A DNA stretch of 64,000 nucleotides from Apodemus sylvaticus (GCF_947179515.1 NC_067478.1:25102266-25166265), one strand, 5' to 3'. Shown: positions 31,585-44,374, counted from the stretch's first letter. Numbers and translations: made by a program. The notes: generated from the sequence alone by a model not told the origin.

Positions 31585-31760
31585 ATAAAGCTGCCCCCGG
31601 GCTGGAGAGACCCACACTGCTCTTGGAGAGGATCCAGGTTCAATTCCTAGTACCCATGTTGGGCAGCTCATACTGCTCTAGCTGTAGCTCCAGGTCTAAA
31701 GGATCAGGTGGTGTTTTTTTGTCCTTTTGAGCACCTATGGTGTGCATGCACACACGTGTT

Positions 31761-31793
<33 letters not shown>

Positions 31794-31845
31794 ATGTACA
31801 TACACACACATTTTTTAAATTAAAAATAAATCTTTAAAAGAAGCT
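31585..31845 (+). mobile_element. B3-type SINE with (CA)n near its tail
   Basis: Head ggctggagagacccacactg, body to the gtgcatgcacacacg region, (CA)n at 31762-31810, then an AATAAATCTTTAAAAG tail. Confidence 0.8.
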
Positions 31846-33355
31846 CCTCCCAGCAGCTTCCTGTCACTGGCCAGTGCCACTTTTAGGCTCTGCCCTGCAC
31901 TTAGGGGCTTCCTCTGCCTCTGGGCTTTTGGGTTTGACATGGCTAATGACTGGCACTGACTAGGTGAGAAGAGTCGATGGTAAAGTGTGTGAACTCTCTC
32001 CTCGGCCCTGCCCCTGTATTCTCAAGGTCTTCTGAGTATGAAGCCAGGACCAGGGCCTTGCCTGGCAAGATTGGCATGGGAGCTGGTGGCTTCCTCCCAC
32101 GGTCTATGGTAGAGCTAGGCGAGCTTCTTCAGCCTGTGTCAGAAGCTGTATTATAATTACAGATGAAATTCTCCTCCTCAAAGGTTGGGTGAGGCCTGCC
32201 ATGGAAATGGCCTGGTGATCTGCCAAGCTCTGCCAGCGGCAGTGACTGGCAGGGTTCTAGAGGGTTGCTTTCCTGTGGGCACTGACAGCTTCATGGAATT
32301 AATCAATGACAGGAAAAAACTTCATTTCCCCCAACTTTGGGTCTGTTGCATTATGAATACTAAGGTTAACTGAGTGGCTAGTGAAAGGGTGTAAAGAACA
32401 CTGCACTTAGCTGCTGGGGACCCTAGGATACTCTGATGGCTGAGACAGCCTCAGTCCTTTTCCTGTGGAGCCTTCAGAGGACTAAGAACAGCCATATAAT
32501 GCATAAACAAATGTAATCATATCTGCACACTGCGAAAAGCTCCTTAAAGGAATATTACACTTCCTATGAGAGTTACCCCAATTCAGCTTCAGGACCCAAA
32601 TCAACCAGGGGTTGGATTTGGGGGAGAAAGAAGCAGAGCCTGACAAGATGTCAGGGCTTGCGACAGCCCATCTAGGCCAGGGTCTCCATCCTGAGCTCTA
32701 CTAGAGTGTGACCATGAGTGGCTCACGCTGGGATGCCACACCGTTGGCACCTGGTTCAGGTATGTAAGCTCCAGGGGTAAATGCCCAGATTGCTAATGCT
32801 ATTGCTGACAGATTCCCCACTCCAAATACAGCACATTAGTACCCCACCCTCACCCCACACCACCCTGGCTGTCTCAGGCCTCCAGACAGTGCTTTCCAGG
32901 CTGGTCTGCCTGTGACCTGCCCAGTAGATGCCCTTGGTGCCTCCCAGGAAGAACAGGTCATCCTCTCCACCCCAGGGGTTTGCTAAGCACTTGCAGTCTG
33001 GCTTGAGTTGCTGTCTTAGATTGCCAGGGTCCACTCCAAGGTCAGCACAGCCTCGTTCAGGCTCGAATGCGGATCTTTTAGACAACAAATCATTTTCTGC
33101 AAAAGTGTGTATTCTCCCGTGTCTTCGTGCTTAGCTGGGTCACTGGCTGGCTTCAGGCTTCCCTCGTAGCCTTTAGGGTCAGCCTTCCTGACTCTGCCTT
33201 TACCCTCCCCTGACCTCTGAATCCAGGCTCAGCAGGCACAGCCTATGGCCACATCTCTGACAGGATCTTCTAGAAACTTCCTTCTTAAAAATCCTTTAAG
33301 ATACCTGTGGGTGGTTCTGCTCTAGATGGTGAACACTGGCCTCCCAAACCTCTGC
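31846..33355. other. Single-copy sequence, no gene called
   Basis: No convincing gene or repeat recognised. Confidence 0.45.
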
Positions 33356-33560
33356 TAGTCATTTTGTCTGACTGGGAAAGAGCTTGAGATTTGAAGATGG
33401 GTCTGGGTTCTAGTCTGCCTCAACTCATTAGCCTTGGCAAGCCAGGGCATTACTGTAGCAAATACCTGAGACAATCAACTTGTAAGTTAGAGAGAAGAAG
33501 CAGTATGGGGTGTTTTCCCAGTATCACCTTGAAGGTCACAACCAGAAAACTGGCTAATAC
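33356..33560. repeat. MIR patch and old dispersed repeat fragment
   Basis: MIR-like at 33360-33440 (ctgggttctagtctgcctca). After it comes the start of an old LTR-like repeat (gtagcaaatacctgagacaa). Confidence 0.4.
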
Positions 33561-34189
33561 TTGAACTTAAAAGCTTTTAGAAGACACAGAAGATCCAAAC
33601 TATGCGTTACAGTGGCCATTTAAGTATTCCTCCTCAGAGGGGCTCCTTTTGTAGTGAATGGAGCTGAGTTACCAGGTAGAGCCAGACTGTCTGGGCAGTG
33701 GGGGATCTGGGTTTTTTTTTTCCCTTCCCATTTTGTACCTAAAAGGGCAGGAGTCTTTGCAGGGGTTTTTTGTTGATCTAGTATCCCATCACTTCCCCAG
33801 GCCTGGGGCTTGTGCTGGGACCTTGCCTTTATCCATCACTCCATACAGTATGGTCTTGCAGTGCTAAGCAGGCTCCCCTGGGAAGCAGCTTGTGAGGTGG
33901 CCTGGAGTAGCTCTCTGGTGCCCCTCTTTGCTGAAAGGGCAGGATTTAGAGCTGGTCAGGGGAAGGACACTACCGATATTCACATATGTGCTCGATGACT
34001 CTGGATGAGGGACATTGTTGCACTCAGAGGAAGTCTGGAGACCTGGAAGAGCCCAGAGACTGGGGCTGCTTTAGGGACACTACAGACGAGAACCTTTTAC
34101 ATATCCATCACTCAGGATAAAAGGAAAGCTTGGCCTATCATTGGTTTAATGTCAGTGGGTCTAAGCCAACTGATATGCACTCTTTCTTT
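33561..34189. other. Single-copy sequence, no gene called
   Basis: Nothing recognisable. Confidence 0.45.
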
Positions 34190-34525
34190 TTAAAATTGGA
34201 GTGTGTGTTCATGTATGTACATATGGATGTGTTTGTGTGTGTGTGTGTATGTATGGCATGCATGTGGAAGTCAGAGGACAACCTGGAGTGTTAGTCCTCA
34301 CTGCTCACCTTGTTTGAAGCAGGGTCTCTTTCTTGTTTGCAGCTGCATATGTCAGGCTAGTCACCCATGAGCTCCCATGGATACTCTTTTCTCTGCCCCC
34401 ATCTCTCTATAGGAACATGGGATTTACATACATGAGCTACTGTGCCCAGCCTCATGTGGGTTCTTGGGATCTGAACTCATATCATGATATGTGGGTCTTC
34501 TTCCCAGCTCCCCCTTCATATGCCC
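34190..34525 (-). mobile_element. B4/B1-type composite SINE, minus strand
   Basis: GT-rich lead, gcatgtggaagtcagaggac, a B1-like middle and a ttgggatctgaactcata end. Confidence 0.55.
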
Positions 34526-35695
34526 TAATGCAGTGATGCTCCTTGGCTTTCTAGTTCAGTAGAAAGATATTCTCCAAGTGGAGGGAAGGTAGGGGTCCGG
34601 GCTGAAGTCTGCGGTTCAACCAGCCCAGTATCTGGGGTCTGTGCTTAAGGTCCCAAGTCGAACTCTGACTCCCATGCTCCAAGGCAGGGAAAACTGAGCC
34701 TTGATCTTGGGGATTTATCTATGGGAGAAGGTTGCCACCCAAGACTTTAGGAACTATAATTTCGTGTGGGAGGGGTAGGGAGTAGGGCAGCAGGGCCAGG
34801 CAGCATCTTCCATGACTTTAGACACCGTGTAAACCTCAGCGTGAGCCTGAAGATGAGGTGGCTCTGTACTCTTAAGCAGCCCTGCCTGAGTGCTCTCCAG
34901 AAGACCTTTAGAGTCAGGACAGCCTGAAAATGAAGCCTTAAGGCTGAAACCCCACACCACCCATGCCTGAGCATAGTGTCTGTCCCCATCTTTATGTTGC
35001 AACATGGACTGACACCTGACATAAACACTGTCCCCTTTTCATCTTTTTTTTTTTTTAAAGGACAACTCCAGGCTTGTCTTCCTGGATAGCCCATTTGGGA
35101 TTTTCAGCCCACCCAAGGTCCCCACCTCCCCAATTCCTCTTGTAATATTCAAGTGATATTTCTTTTAGACCTTGGCTATAGCGCCATGACCAGCGCCCAC
35201 CGCATCGATATCCAGTGCTGGCTGCAGGTGTGCAGGAAGCTACGGGACCAGAAGCAGAGCCATGGCTGGGTATGTGTCCAGTGACTCTCAGACAGGCCTA
35301 CACAGCTCAGACTGCAGCACCTGGAGGTGCCAGGCTTTTATTTGACCTGGCCTTTGCCACTCAGCCAGTTGGCACAGGTGAACCGGTAGCAAGCACAGGG
35401 TCATCCTTCTTAGTGCCATGAAGAATGAACTATCTCTCTCAATTCTACACCGGAGTTGTTGTGCGTGCCCTGCTCCCAGGGTGACATCAGTGGGGTCAGG
35501 TGCCCTTCCCTTGAGATACTAGTCTGATTAAAGGGACAAAGGGGACCTGGGAGATTAATACTCTGGTTTATAAGTCCAGAGTTTCTTGATAGACCTCAAG
35601 CAAACATGATAGACTGTGGGGCAAACGCACTACTACTGTCATTTTCTGATAGCATCAGCTGACTTGTTCATTGCCTTGATTTCTTTCCAAAATTA
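34526..35695. other. Single-copy sequence, no gene called
   Basis: Overlapping minus-strand frames of 115 and 83 codons at 34747-35094 have no recognised domain. Confidence 0.45.
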
Positions 35696-35941
35696 TATTA
35701 TATTATATCATATTATATTATATTATATATACATATATACATATATACACACACATATATATGTGTATATATATATCACTTGTATATATATATACCACTA
35801 GTGTATATATATATATATACCACTTGTATATATATATATACCACTTGTATATATATATATATATATATATACCACTTGTGTACATATATATATATACATA
35901 CATATATATATACCACTTGTATGTGTATGTATGTATGTATG

Positions 35942-35985
<44 letters not shown>

Positions 35986-35992
35986 ACTTGTA
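35696..35992. repeat. TA-rich satellite with a repeated ccacttgta insert
   Basis: TATAT, ATACAT and GTAT runs are interrupted about six times by ccacttgta or a variant. The same word forms the boundary with the next repeat at 35984-35992, so the array seems to have grown by repeated duplication of that edge. Confidence 0.9.
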
Positions 35993-36388
35993 CTGGCTGG
36001 TTTTGTGTGTCAACTTGACACAGACTGGAGTTATCACAGAGAAGGGAGCTTCAATTGGGGAAGTGCCTCCATGAGATCCAGCTGTGGGGCATTTTCTCAC
36101 TTAGTGATCAAGGGGTGAGGGCCCCTTGTGGGTGGTACCATCTCTGGGCTGGTAGTCTTGGGTTCTATAAGAAAGCAGGCTGAGCAAACCAGGGGAAGCA
36201 AGCCGGTATGTAACATCCCCCATGGCTTCTGCATCAGCTCCTGCTTCCTGACCTGCTTGAGTTCTAGTCCTGACTTCCTTTGGTGATGAACAGCTGTGTG
36301 GAAGTGTAAGCAGAATAAACCCTTTCCTCCCCAACTTGCTTCTTGGTCATGATGTTTGTGCAGGAAAAGAAACCCTGACTAAGACACC
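35993..36388 (+). mobile_element. RMER-like rodent repeat, near full-length
   Basis: From ctggctggttttgtgtgtca to ccctgactaagacac. The central gggttctataagaaagcagg and aataaaccctttcctcccca segments are typical of this abundant rodent family. The family name is uncertain. Confidence 0.8.
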
Positions 36389-37704
36389 ACTGATTCCAAA
36401 ATTTTGCTTTAAGCCCAAGTACTAGGGCACTGCATATTCCAGTTCATAAGCCCAATCAATCATCTGTCCTTATGTCCAGGAGGTGCCATTAGCTCCTGGA
36501 ATGCCTCATCTCAAACCATCTGTTCACCGAGGGTGCTCTGGAGAGCAGGCATTGCCAGCAGACAGTAGAGCACCTCACAGCTTAGGCATGGCTGAGTGCC
36601 TGGAATTGATGCCTTCTGTTCCCATGTCTGGCTTACTCCCCACTAGGACAGTAGTTCCCACTGCCACTTGCCTGGGATTTATAAATGTGCCAGGCAAGCA
36701 AGGGATCTGGGTCTGGTCCCTGCAGAGCACAGTCCTCTGTCCAGGCCTCACCCTGCAACAACACAGAGGTGACGGGCAAGCCCATGTGAAAAGCCAGCTA
36801 GAGTGACTTCACTTTGTCCTTCCTTGGAGCGACTCTAGGGTATTCTTGCTTTCAATACTCATACGCCTCAGGCTAGTTAGAGAGGTATTGTTGAAGGCTT
36901 TTGGTAAGGGGGGTGGGGAGGAAGCACATTTTGCGGGACACATGTCTGTCTTGATGACAGTACCCCAGTGGGGTCATTATGGTAAGATTTCAGCTGCAGA
37001 GTTGAAGACATTTCACCCTACAGTTTTGCAAAAGGTTTTCAAAATTCCCCCATGGTATGTTTCTAATTTAAGATTGAAAAAAATATTTCTATTGTGCCAC
37101 ATAAGTAACCTAAAACCTAATAAAAGCTCTGAATCAGGGTTGGGCAGAATGGTTTGAATTAAGTTCAGGTAGAGGCAAGGACACGGTATCTATCAGCTGG
37201 GGCTGCCAGCTCAAGGGCCAGAAGGTAGGTTCTAACCAGGAGAATAGACTTGCTGAGTCTGGAGAGGAGCCATGACTTCTGTGGATTCCAAGGCTCTTGG
37301 CCATGGCCCACAGGACCCTGACACTATTGGCACCTGGCTGTGGAAGGGTCTCCTCTCTTGCTGTTCGTGCCGTCTGGGTTATTCTGCAGTTTTCTCACTG
37401 ACACTAAGTTGATTTGACTTGGTGGTTATTTATTGATTCCTGTTTCTAGGGGACTTGCCAGCCCTTGCCCAGCTTCTGCAGAGCATCTCTTTGAGAAGCA
37501 GATGCCACCAAGACCTCTATTCATGCAATGACCCAGTGAACCTTTGGTAGAACTGTGGTGTGACTGACTCGTCTCATTGTCCAGTGTTTGTTCTGAGACT
37601 AGAAAGCCGTATATGTCTAGAGGGTGAGTAGGGAGTTTAGAGCTTGTAGTGAACCAGAGTGAGGAACATGGTGATTGTTGTCAATAATAATAATGCTGCA
37701 TGTA
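36389..37704. other. Single-copy sequence, no gene called
   Basis: Frames at 36483-36806 and 36846-37157 (about 105 codons each) have no recognised features. Confidence 0.45.
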
Positions 37705-37930
37705 GCATCTCTACATATCTATCTATCTTTCTATCTATCTATCTATCTATCTATCTATCATTATCTATCTATCATCTATCTATCTGTCTTCTATCAATCA
37801 TCTATAAATAATCTATTATCTATCATCTATCTACCATCTATCTATTATCTATCTATGTATCTATCATCCATGTATCTATCATCTATGTATCTATCATCTA
37901 TCTATCATCTCTCTATCATCTATCTCCCAT
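37705..37930. repeat. (ATCT)n tetranucleotide array
   Basis: ATCT units with interspersed CATCTATGTATCTAT-type variants over about 225 bp. Confidence 0.95.
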
Positions 37931-38189
37931 CCTGCCTCTGTTCCTATCTCACACTCACATGCTCTCCCTACCTCACTGGTGTCACATGATTCAATACTTA
38001 CCTTCTTATCATCCTCCTGTAAGCTGCAGTTTTGAGGAAGATCATCTGATTCAAGAAGGCACATCACAGGCCAAGTTAAGCCAACCAGATCTGTTCTGTT
38101 GTGGGGTAGGATACTAGAGTCAGGAACTGAGGGTCAAGTCTAGTGGGGCAGAATGAGCCTCTGACTGAGGGAAAAGAGAAGGGAGGGTG
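37931..38189. other. Unassigned
   Basis: No gene seen. Confidence 0.4.
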
Positions 38190-38230
38190 GGGAATGGAGG
38201 ATGGAGGAGGGAGGGAGGGAGAGAGAGAGG

Positions 38231-38292
<62 letters not shown>
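38190..38292. repeat. GGA-rich and (GA)n microsatellite
   Basis: GGAGGGA units pass into a pure GA run. Ser/Leu and Arg/Glu frames here are artefacts. Confidence 0.95.
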
Positions 38293-38294
<2 letters not shown>

Positions 38295-39265
38295 TCATAA
38301 GAACAACCAATGGAGAAATGGCAGGCCTGACCTTATTCCTTATCCTGAAATCCCTTCTCTGTATCCTTTCATACACACAAAACAACTACTCAGACCCCCC
38401 CTTTTAACCACCTCTGGCTACAATTCAGCATTTTCTTCCCCCATGGCCCTTCTTGGAAGACTAATTACCGGTAAGAGTTCTGATTTTCCTAGAAGTCCAG
38501 AAGTGGTCCTGTGTGCTCTGACGGGAGGAGGAGACTGGGTGATACCTCCCCAACCCTCAGCCCAGCCCAGGTCAGCAAGGTTCTCGTCCGTTCTCACTGC
38601 TCATCCCCAGTCCATGTGCTCAGCATCATGCAGACATTACATGGCACCTGCCATGGCCACAGCCTTCAGCCTCCAACACTGAAAGGCAGGGCAGAATCCT
38701 GGACAGCAGCCCAAGTCCTAGGATTAGTTGAAATGACAGTGTCCCTGGTGGACAGGGTTGGGGCAAGAGTTCCCATTGTGTAGAGAGGGACTTTCAAGAT
38801 AGATAGCCAATATAAAGGTAGACTTACCCAACCCTCTGTCAGGTGGCCTTCCTGTCTATCCCAAGGCCATGACTTGGGCACTCTTCATGGACAGAGACTC
38901 TGAAAGGAGCAGTGTACTTCTCATAATAACCCAGCCATAAAGCCAGCAGGTTCAGAAGTAAGACACTGTAATATTGAGAACAGCTGAGCTCAAATCTGGA
39001 GAGAGTCTTGTCTGCATTATTGGAAATGTGGGTCTGTGTTAGAGACAGTGTGCTGAGTTCCAGGGGGCAGGCAGGGGCATGGCTGAAAGGCATAGAGCAC
39101 GTCTGTGGGGATGCTTAGGAGACAGAGGGTGTGGCCAGAATCAATTAGTGTCCCATGCAGGTGGGACACTATGTGTTTTTTTATCTTTCTAATGAGAAGC
39201 AGCCACATCTGTAGTGTCCTATGAGGATCAGCTGGGGAAACCAGAACATAGACCAGCTCTTGGTC
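38293..39265. other. Single-copy sequence, no gene called
   Basis: Nothing recognisable. Confidence 0.45.
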
Positions 39266-39280
39266 CCACTAGATGGCACT
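39266..39280 (+). promoter_or_regulatory. CTCF-like motif
   Basis: ccactagatggcact matches the CTCF core CCASYAGRKGGCRSY at all 15 positions. It is not inside a B2, the usual mouse carrier of CTCF motifs. Occupancy is inferred only. Confidence 0.5.
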
Positions 39281-39305
39281 GTTGCAGGTCCTTTCATAGA
39301 ATCTC

Positions 39306-39368
<63 letters not shown>
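39306..39368. repeat. (CT)n microsatellite
   Basis: About 60 bp pure CT. Confidence 0.95.
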
Positions 39369-39370
<2 letters not shown>

Positions 39371-40221
39371 ATCATATGCTTTGGACAGTCATCTTTTGTT
39401 TTTCTCTTTCTTTGGAAATTCTTAGAATAAAAGTTGCTGCTCGTGAGAAAGTTTCAAAGGCTCTTGTGGGCTCTCATTGAATGCTGGGAGTTGAGGAGTA
39501 GCCAGGATAGGCCCAGATCTCCTGAAAGCCCAGTAATTGGTGGGAACCTGGCATGTCTCAAAACCAAACCCCAGAGACTAAGAAGCCCCAGTTCCCAGAG
39601 GCTGGTGGGTAATATTGGGGAATTTTGAATGAAGCAAGTTTCAGGAGCCTGATGTCCTGACACAGACACATTTTATCTATGTCCACTCCTTTAGGTTGTA
39701 GTGGCTTCAGGAGTGCACACTTAAGAGATCATCTGAGCTTGGGCCTGCCTCAGAAGGAGAGTGTGGTTGTTCTTGATGTCTATGAGGGCCTGGATCAAGA
39801 ATGACCTTCATGATGCAGTCTTCTTCTCTGGGTACTTTTATAAGTACCTCTAACACTCATGTGTTAGAGAATCTTATTATTTAGTACCAGTTTGGAAAGT
39901 ATTCAACTCACTTACTGATTTTTGTAGGTAGAGACAGAGGCAAACTGAGTTACCAGTGTCTGTCTGCACAAATCTTGCTTCTTGATTCACCCAGCTGTGT
40001 GTTCAAACAAGGTTCCAAATAGCAGCCTAACATTCACCCGGTGTTTTGTGGTCGTTTCATGGCGTGGCTGCCAAGAGAAAGCTTCTGGGTTAAGCTCTTC
40101 TTTGTGTCTTTGGATATGTCAGGAACATTTTGGCGAGGCAGAAGATGATGAGACCGAATCTTACAATCTCATGAGAGAAGACAGGAAGGGGAGAGCACTG
40201 TATATGTGAAAAGGGATAAGG
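39369..40221. other. Single-copy sequence, no gene called
   Basis: Nothing recognisable. Confidence 0.45.
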
Positions 40222-40290
40222 GATAGGTATGCAGAGCAGTGCTAGAGCACTTGCCTAGCATGCACAAGACCCTGGTCTGGAAGTGGATAC
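40222..40290 (+). mobile_element. ID/B4-type SINE fragment
   Basis: agagcacttgcctagcatgc with a degraded tRNA-like head. Confidence 0.6.
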
Positions 40291-40769
40291 AAGGCAGGGA
40301 AATATACATGACTCCTGTCAAGCAGGCTTATCAGAGATATGATCAAGGAAACCCTTTTGGGTGGTATGAGAGGCTTCCCAGACTATTGCCCCAGGCCAGA
40401 GGTTTGTATGGACTATGTTCCATGCCAGACTACATGGAAGCAGCCAACAGAGCCCCACAGAGGGGTGAGTTTGCAGGAGTTAGAGTCTACTCCATCTCCA
40501 TCCCCAGTTAAGTGGTCTATAAGGCGTATCTTGTCTCTTTACATTGGGCTAATTAGAATTGGCATAAATATGGTTGATATGATTGATAGTCTGTGCAATG
40601 AAGAGTTGAATTAAAAGCAAGGATGACCCCATACATAGTGGAAATAGAAGATAACCATGGGCCCTGCTTATTGGTCCTAGTTGCATAACAATGAGGGTAT
40701 AAATGCGAGTGTGCTCTACAGGCAAGAATATTATTAAATACGGGGGACTGTTCTGTAGGAGCAGCCAGG
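40291..40769. other. No gene called
   Basis: Overlapping 90-codon frames have no features. Confidence 0.4.
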
Positions 40770-40905
40770 CTCTGTGCTAGATGCTTCATCTTGTTTGATC
40801 TTCCAGACATCCAACAAGAGATACAACTATTCTTATTTTTCTAGCAGAAAAAGCTGTGGCTCAGAAAGCTCAAGGAGATTTCGTGGGACTTCAGATCAGC
40901 AAACA
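40770..40905 (-). repeat. MIR SINE relic, minus strand
   Basis: tgtgctagatgcttcatctt start and an aaagctgtggctcagaaagc segment. Confidence 0.65.
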
Positions 40906-42054
40906 TGTACTGGTGCAAGGCCCAGAGGAGGCTGCTAGTACTAGCATGGCCCGAGGCTCTTTTTCCTTCCCATGAAGGTTTACAGCTGGTGAAATCGCTG
41001 GCTTTGGAATAACTTCTTTCCAGAATATTCTCCAGCCTTCCTCATCAGTAGCCGTGACTTCAGTGAGTTCTTGGTGAACACTCTCCTGTGGGCTCTGGTT
41101 ACACTCTGGGGCACTGGCTGGCTTCCTACAGGCAGGCAGAGAGTTGTGAAGAGTGGGAAAGAGTTTTCAGCATGGTGCCTGTGCAGAATAGAGAGGCCCT
41201 GCCACTTGGCTACCTAACTCAGTAAACTTCCTTTGGTTCGCTAAGGTCATTAAGACAGGGCAAGGCAAACAGGTGATGACTTTGACAAGAGGTTCGCCTG
41301 AGCTCTCATGGGGAGGAGTCTAGCATAGCCCATCATACTGAGCCCCAACAGTGGGCTCAACTGATAAAACGTAGGCTGGTTGAGTTTAGAAAAGAGAGAT
41401 GTGGGCATTATGGACCAGAGGGCTGAAGAGGCCTCAGACAGGAGGGACAGCCTATGCTAATGCTCACTTAAAGGAAAAGGAAGGATGGTGTTGGGGCAGG
41501 GAGGGTAAGGGGAGGCAGGGGCAAGAGAGGCAGAGGGCAGATTGGTCTTGGCCTGGGTGTGCACATTGTCTCATCTGTGTTCCCATTTTGTCATCCTCTG
41601 ACCTCTCAATCTTGGCTGCATGTGCCTAGAAAGCTGTCCCCTTACCCTCTGCCCCCCCCCCACAGGAAACTGTGTGACCTTCTCTTGATGATCTCTGAAG
41701 CATCACGTCCACACCTTTCAGCACCCTGGTCAGGTGGGACTGTGCTTACATTTTCCTGTGTCTCACAACTCCTTAGACTCTGAAGTTTAGAGTGATTTTG
41801 AGGAAAGCGACTCAGGAGGGGTTTTTTGAGCTAAAAGAGAGAGATCTGCCATGGGAGATTCTAGTGAAGTCCTGTTCTGAGTCACAGCCTTTTGCCCTAG
41901 AGGTTAATAGGCTCACTCTGAAGTTGGAGGGCACACAGTAACAAATGAACTTCCACAGTGCAGGGCCAGTGAGTCTGTCTTCCTCTCCAGTGCTTGCACT
42001 GTGCCTCCGCCCCACAGAGCTCTGTTATCTAACAGGTAGCATGAGACATAGCAC
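40906..42054. other. Single-copy sequence, no gene called
   Basis: Nothing recognisable. Confidence 0.45.
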
Positions 42055-42145
42055 TCTAACACAGAAACCGAGGCTTCAGGGAAACTACCCTTAGCCCCGC
42101 AGCTGTGACAGTTTGAGCAGGAATTTAGGGTCCATGTTTGATCCC
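42055..42145 (-). repeat. MIR SINE relic, minus strand
   Basis: acagaaaccgaggcttcagg followed by a ttagccccgcagctgtgac segment. Confidence 0.5.
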
Positions 42146-42269
42146 CTCTCAAAGTCTCCTATCTCCCCAGCGCTCTACTCTGGGGCTTTCTAAGCTTGGT
42201 CTGTGGGACTAAGTAAGTCGTCTTGAGAAAGGCCCATCTAGCCCGAGGAGCATATACTGTTTGTCTCTT

Positions 42270-42570
42270 GCACGACATTCTGTCGGGGTCCCTGGCACAA
42301 GAACCTGATAACTTATGTAAACTCTTAGGGCGTGAGTCCTGACGTCAGGGCCCAGCCCCTCCTCTGTTAGTGTTTCCTAATTGGTATTAGCCCAGCAGTT
42401 GCTATAGAAATAGACTTTTAATTACATAGTGAATTATTCTCCGAACAGGTCATTGTGTTAAGGCCCAGCCATGTGTGGGGCAGGGAGCCGCTGCAGGGGA
42501 GTGCTCAGGATGAGCTGACATGCTTCCCCCACAGCGTGCCTCTGCATTTTTCCGTGGTGACTACAAGATG
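42270..42570. other. Single-copy block, candidate conserved non-coding element
   Basis: Repeat-free; contains a tagacttttaattacatagt homeodomain-like segment and a cctgacgtcaggg palindrome with a full CRE (TGACGTCA) near 42339-42351. Conservation not tested. Confidence 0.35.
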
Positions 42571-43492
42571 GATTTTGGGACTTGAGTGGCCTGCAGGGAT
42601 AACACATGGATATGTGGGCCACAGAGAAACAGCTGCGCCATTTTGCTTCTAGTCAACCAGAGAAAGCGGAGTGCGTAAGAAGCCTTGTTTTGAAATGTGT
42701 TTTCAAAATAAAGGCTTTCATAATAACCACGATTGCAGAAACAACTGCTGTTGGGAATAACTTCCTGGAAAGCATAGTCCTCCATGACAGTTGGGATTTA
42801 AAAGGCCTGGGTAACTTACAAAACAGGTTTAACCTAATCAAAACTGAGCATTGCTCCACACACAAGTATGCCCACACATCTTCCTCAGGCTGAGGCTTCA
42901 GTGTTGGCCTCTGATGCTCTCTGCCCAGGAACTTGAGGCTTCTGCATCAAGGTCTGGGACAGCCTCTGGGGTCATGATAGATTCCAAGTTCTCCTCTCCT
43001 TTCAAGTCTGTGATGTAAGCAAGAGTGGCCAAAGATGGCGTCTGCATCATTGCCCTCTGGCCACAACCCACTGGACCAGGTGTGCAGACTAGGTAAAGGT
43101 GACATCTACATGCTGGGAGATGCTCCATTGCAGGGTGTTTCTCTGCAGGGTGCGAGGACTCAGGTTGAAGTGGTACCCAAAAGAGATAGATGCCTTCAGG
43201 CAGCCAGGGGCAAGGCAGAGGTCAAGAGAGGGTTAGAGGCGATGATGAGCTAGCACAGTGGCAGGGACAATTAGGAGATGGCCGATAGCAAGTACAGGTG
43301 GCTGGGAAGGGCTCTGAACCGTTCATCTTCTCACCTGCTGATGGATTCTCTCCAGCTGGGGTCCACTCACATCCTTAGCCGAGGAGGTGAGGCTGCCGGG
43401 AATCACAGACAAGCAAGGAGCAGATTGTGCAGTGGGATTCACCGGTGTTGGCCTGGTCTCCTTCCCACCCTCATTGAGATTTTAGGTCTGTC
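42571..43492. other. Single-copy sequence, no gene called
   Basis: Short overlapping frames only. Confidence 0.4.
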
Positions 43493-44056
43493 ATGGGGAG
43501 GGGTCAGAAGGAAGCACAGGGGAGGGTGGAGGCTGGAGGCTGGGGGCTCTTGGCAGCCCCAGGAGACCCGCTTTCCAAAGCAGAGTTTCCCACAGAGGTG
43601 GAAGGACACGGTTCTGCTTTGGATTTGGAAAGGGCCTTGCTGCATTTTTCCAATGTTGGTTCAACGAAACTCAAAACTGTTTTTCCTAACCCTCGCTTCT
43701 CTTCATTTTTAAGTCACTCTGGATGCGCAGAGAGAGGCGGGCCATGTGCTTTTCATTCCTTCACCCCTGAAATCACCACCCTCTCTCCCCTGAGAAGTCC
43801 TGCGTCTCCAAAACCTTTGGAGCCGTTGAAGCCCTTTCACCCCCTCTTTAAACGAGGACTCCTCATGCTGCGGAAAGCAAATGAAGGTGGAGGGTTTCAA
43901 TCAAGACAAAAAGCATCCCTCCCTGCACACTCCCAGCGCAGTCCAGGGCAACCTGAGCAGCAGCCACACTCACAAGAGGTGAGCCCGTGGAGAAATCAGC
44001 GCCTGCGCAGAGACGGCGTGGGCTGCAGAGGAGAGCGCTGGGGTGTCAAGTTGTAA
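43493..44056 (+). other. 187-codon open frame, unidentified
   Basis: Starts with ATG at 43493 and ends at 44056, in non-repeat sequence with some CpG enrichment. The product is rich in Pro, Ser, Gly and Arg, with no recognised domain and no signal peptide. A GTGAGC splice-donor-like site lies at about 43979. It could be a chance frame in GC-rich DNA, or part of a transcript's first exon. Confidence 0.2.
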
Positions 44057-44374
44057 AAATTGTCAGAGGTTGACCTGTGTTCTGTGCCTTGCGGTTCCTC
44101 AGCCCTAGGAGTGGGGGCTGGTGTCTCGGGAACTCGCTGCACTCAGCACAGGCCACAGGGGACCTCAGTGTCAACCTGTGTCTTGAGGCAATAATTCCTT
44201 TCGGGCAATCTGATAGAAAGGCAGTATGGCAGGGGCACTGGACTGGGACAGCAAAGAGGATGAGCTTTGTACACAACTATTATTTACTTATTCATTCATT
44301 CTTTCATTCATTTATTCTGGACCAGCCCTATGACAAATGGGAGAAGAGGATCTTGAGAGAAATAAAAAGGCTGT

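Noticed and set aside
31101..31643. 180-codon minus-strand frame
   Set aside because: It starts inside a B3 SINE, and a second minus-strand frame and a plus-strand frame overlap it; low stop density in GC-rich DNA explains all three.
37675..37989. CRISPR-like regularly repeated array
   Set aside because: Tetranucleotide microsatellite with no unique spacers; eukaryotic context.
43048..43063. Additional CTCF-like site (minus strand)
   Set aside because: The core cagagggca fits, but the first positions of the motif do not.
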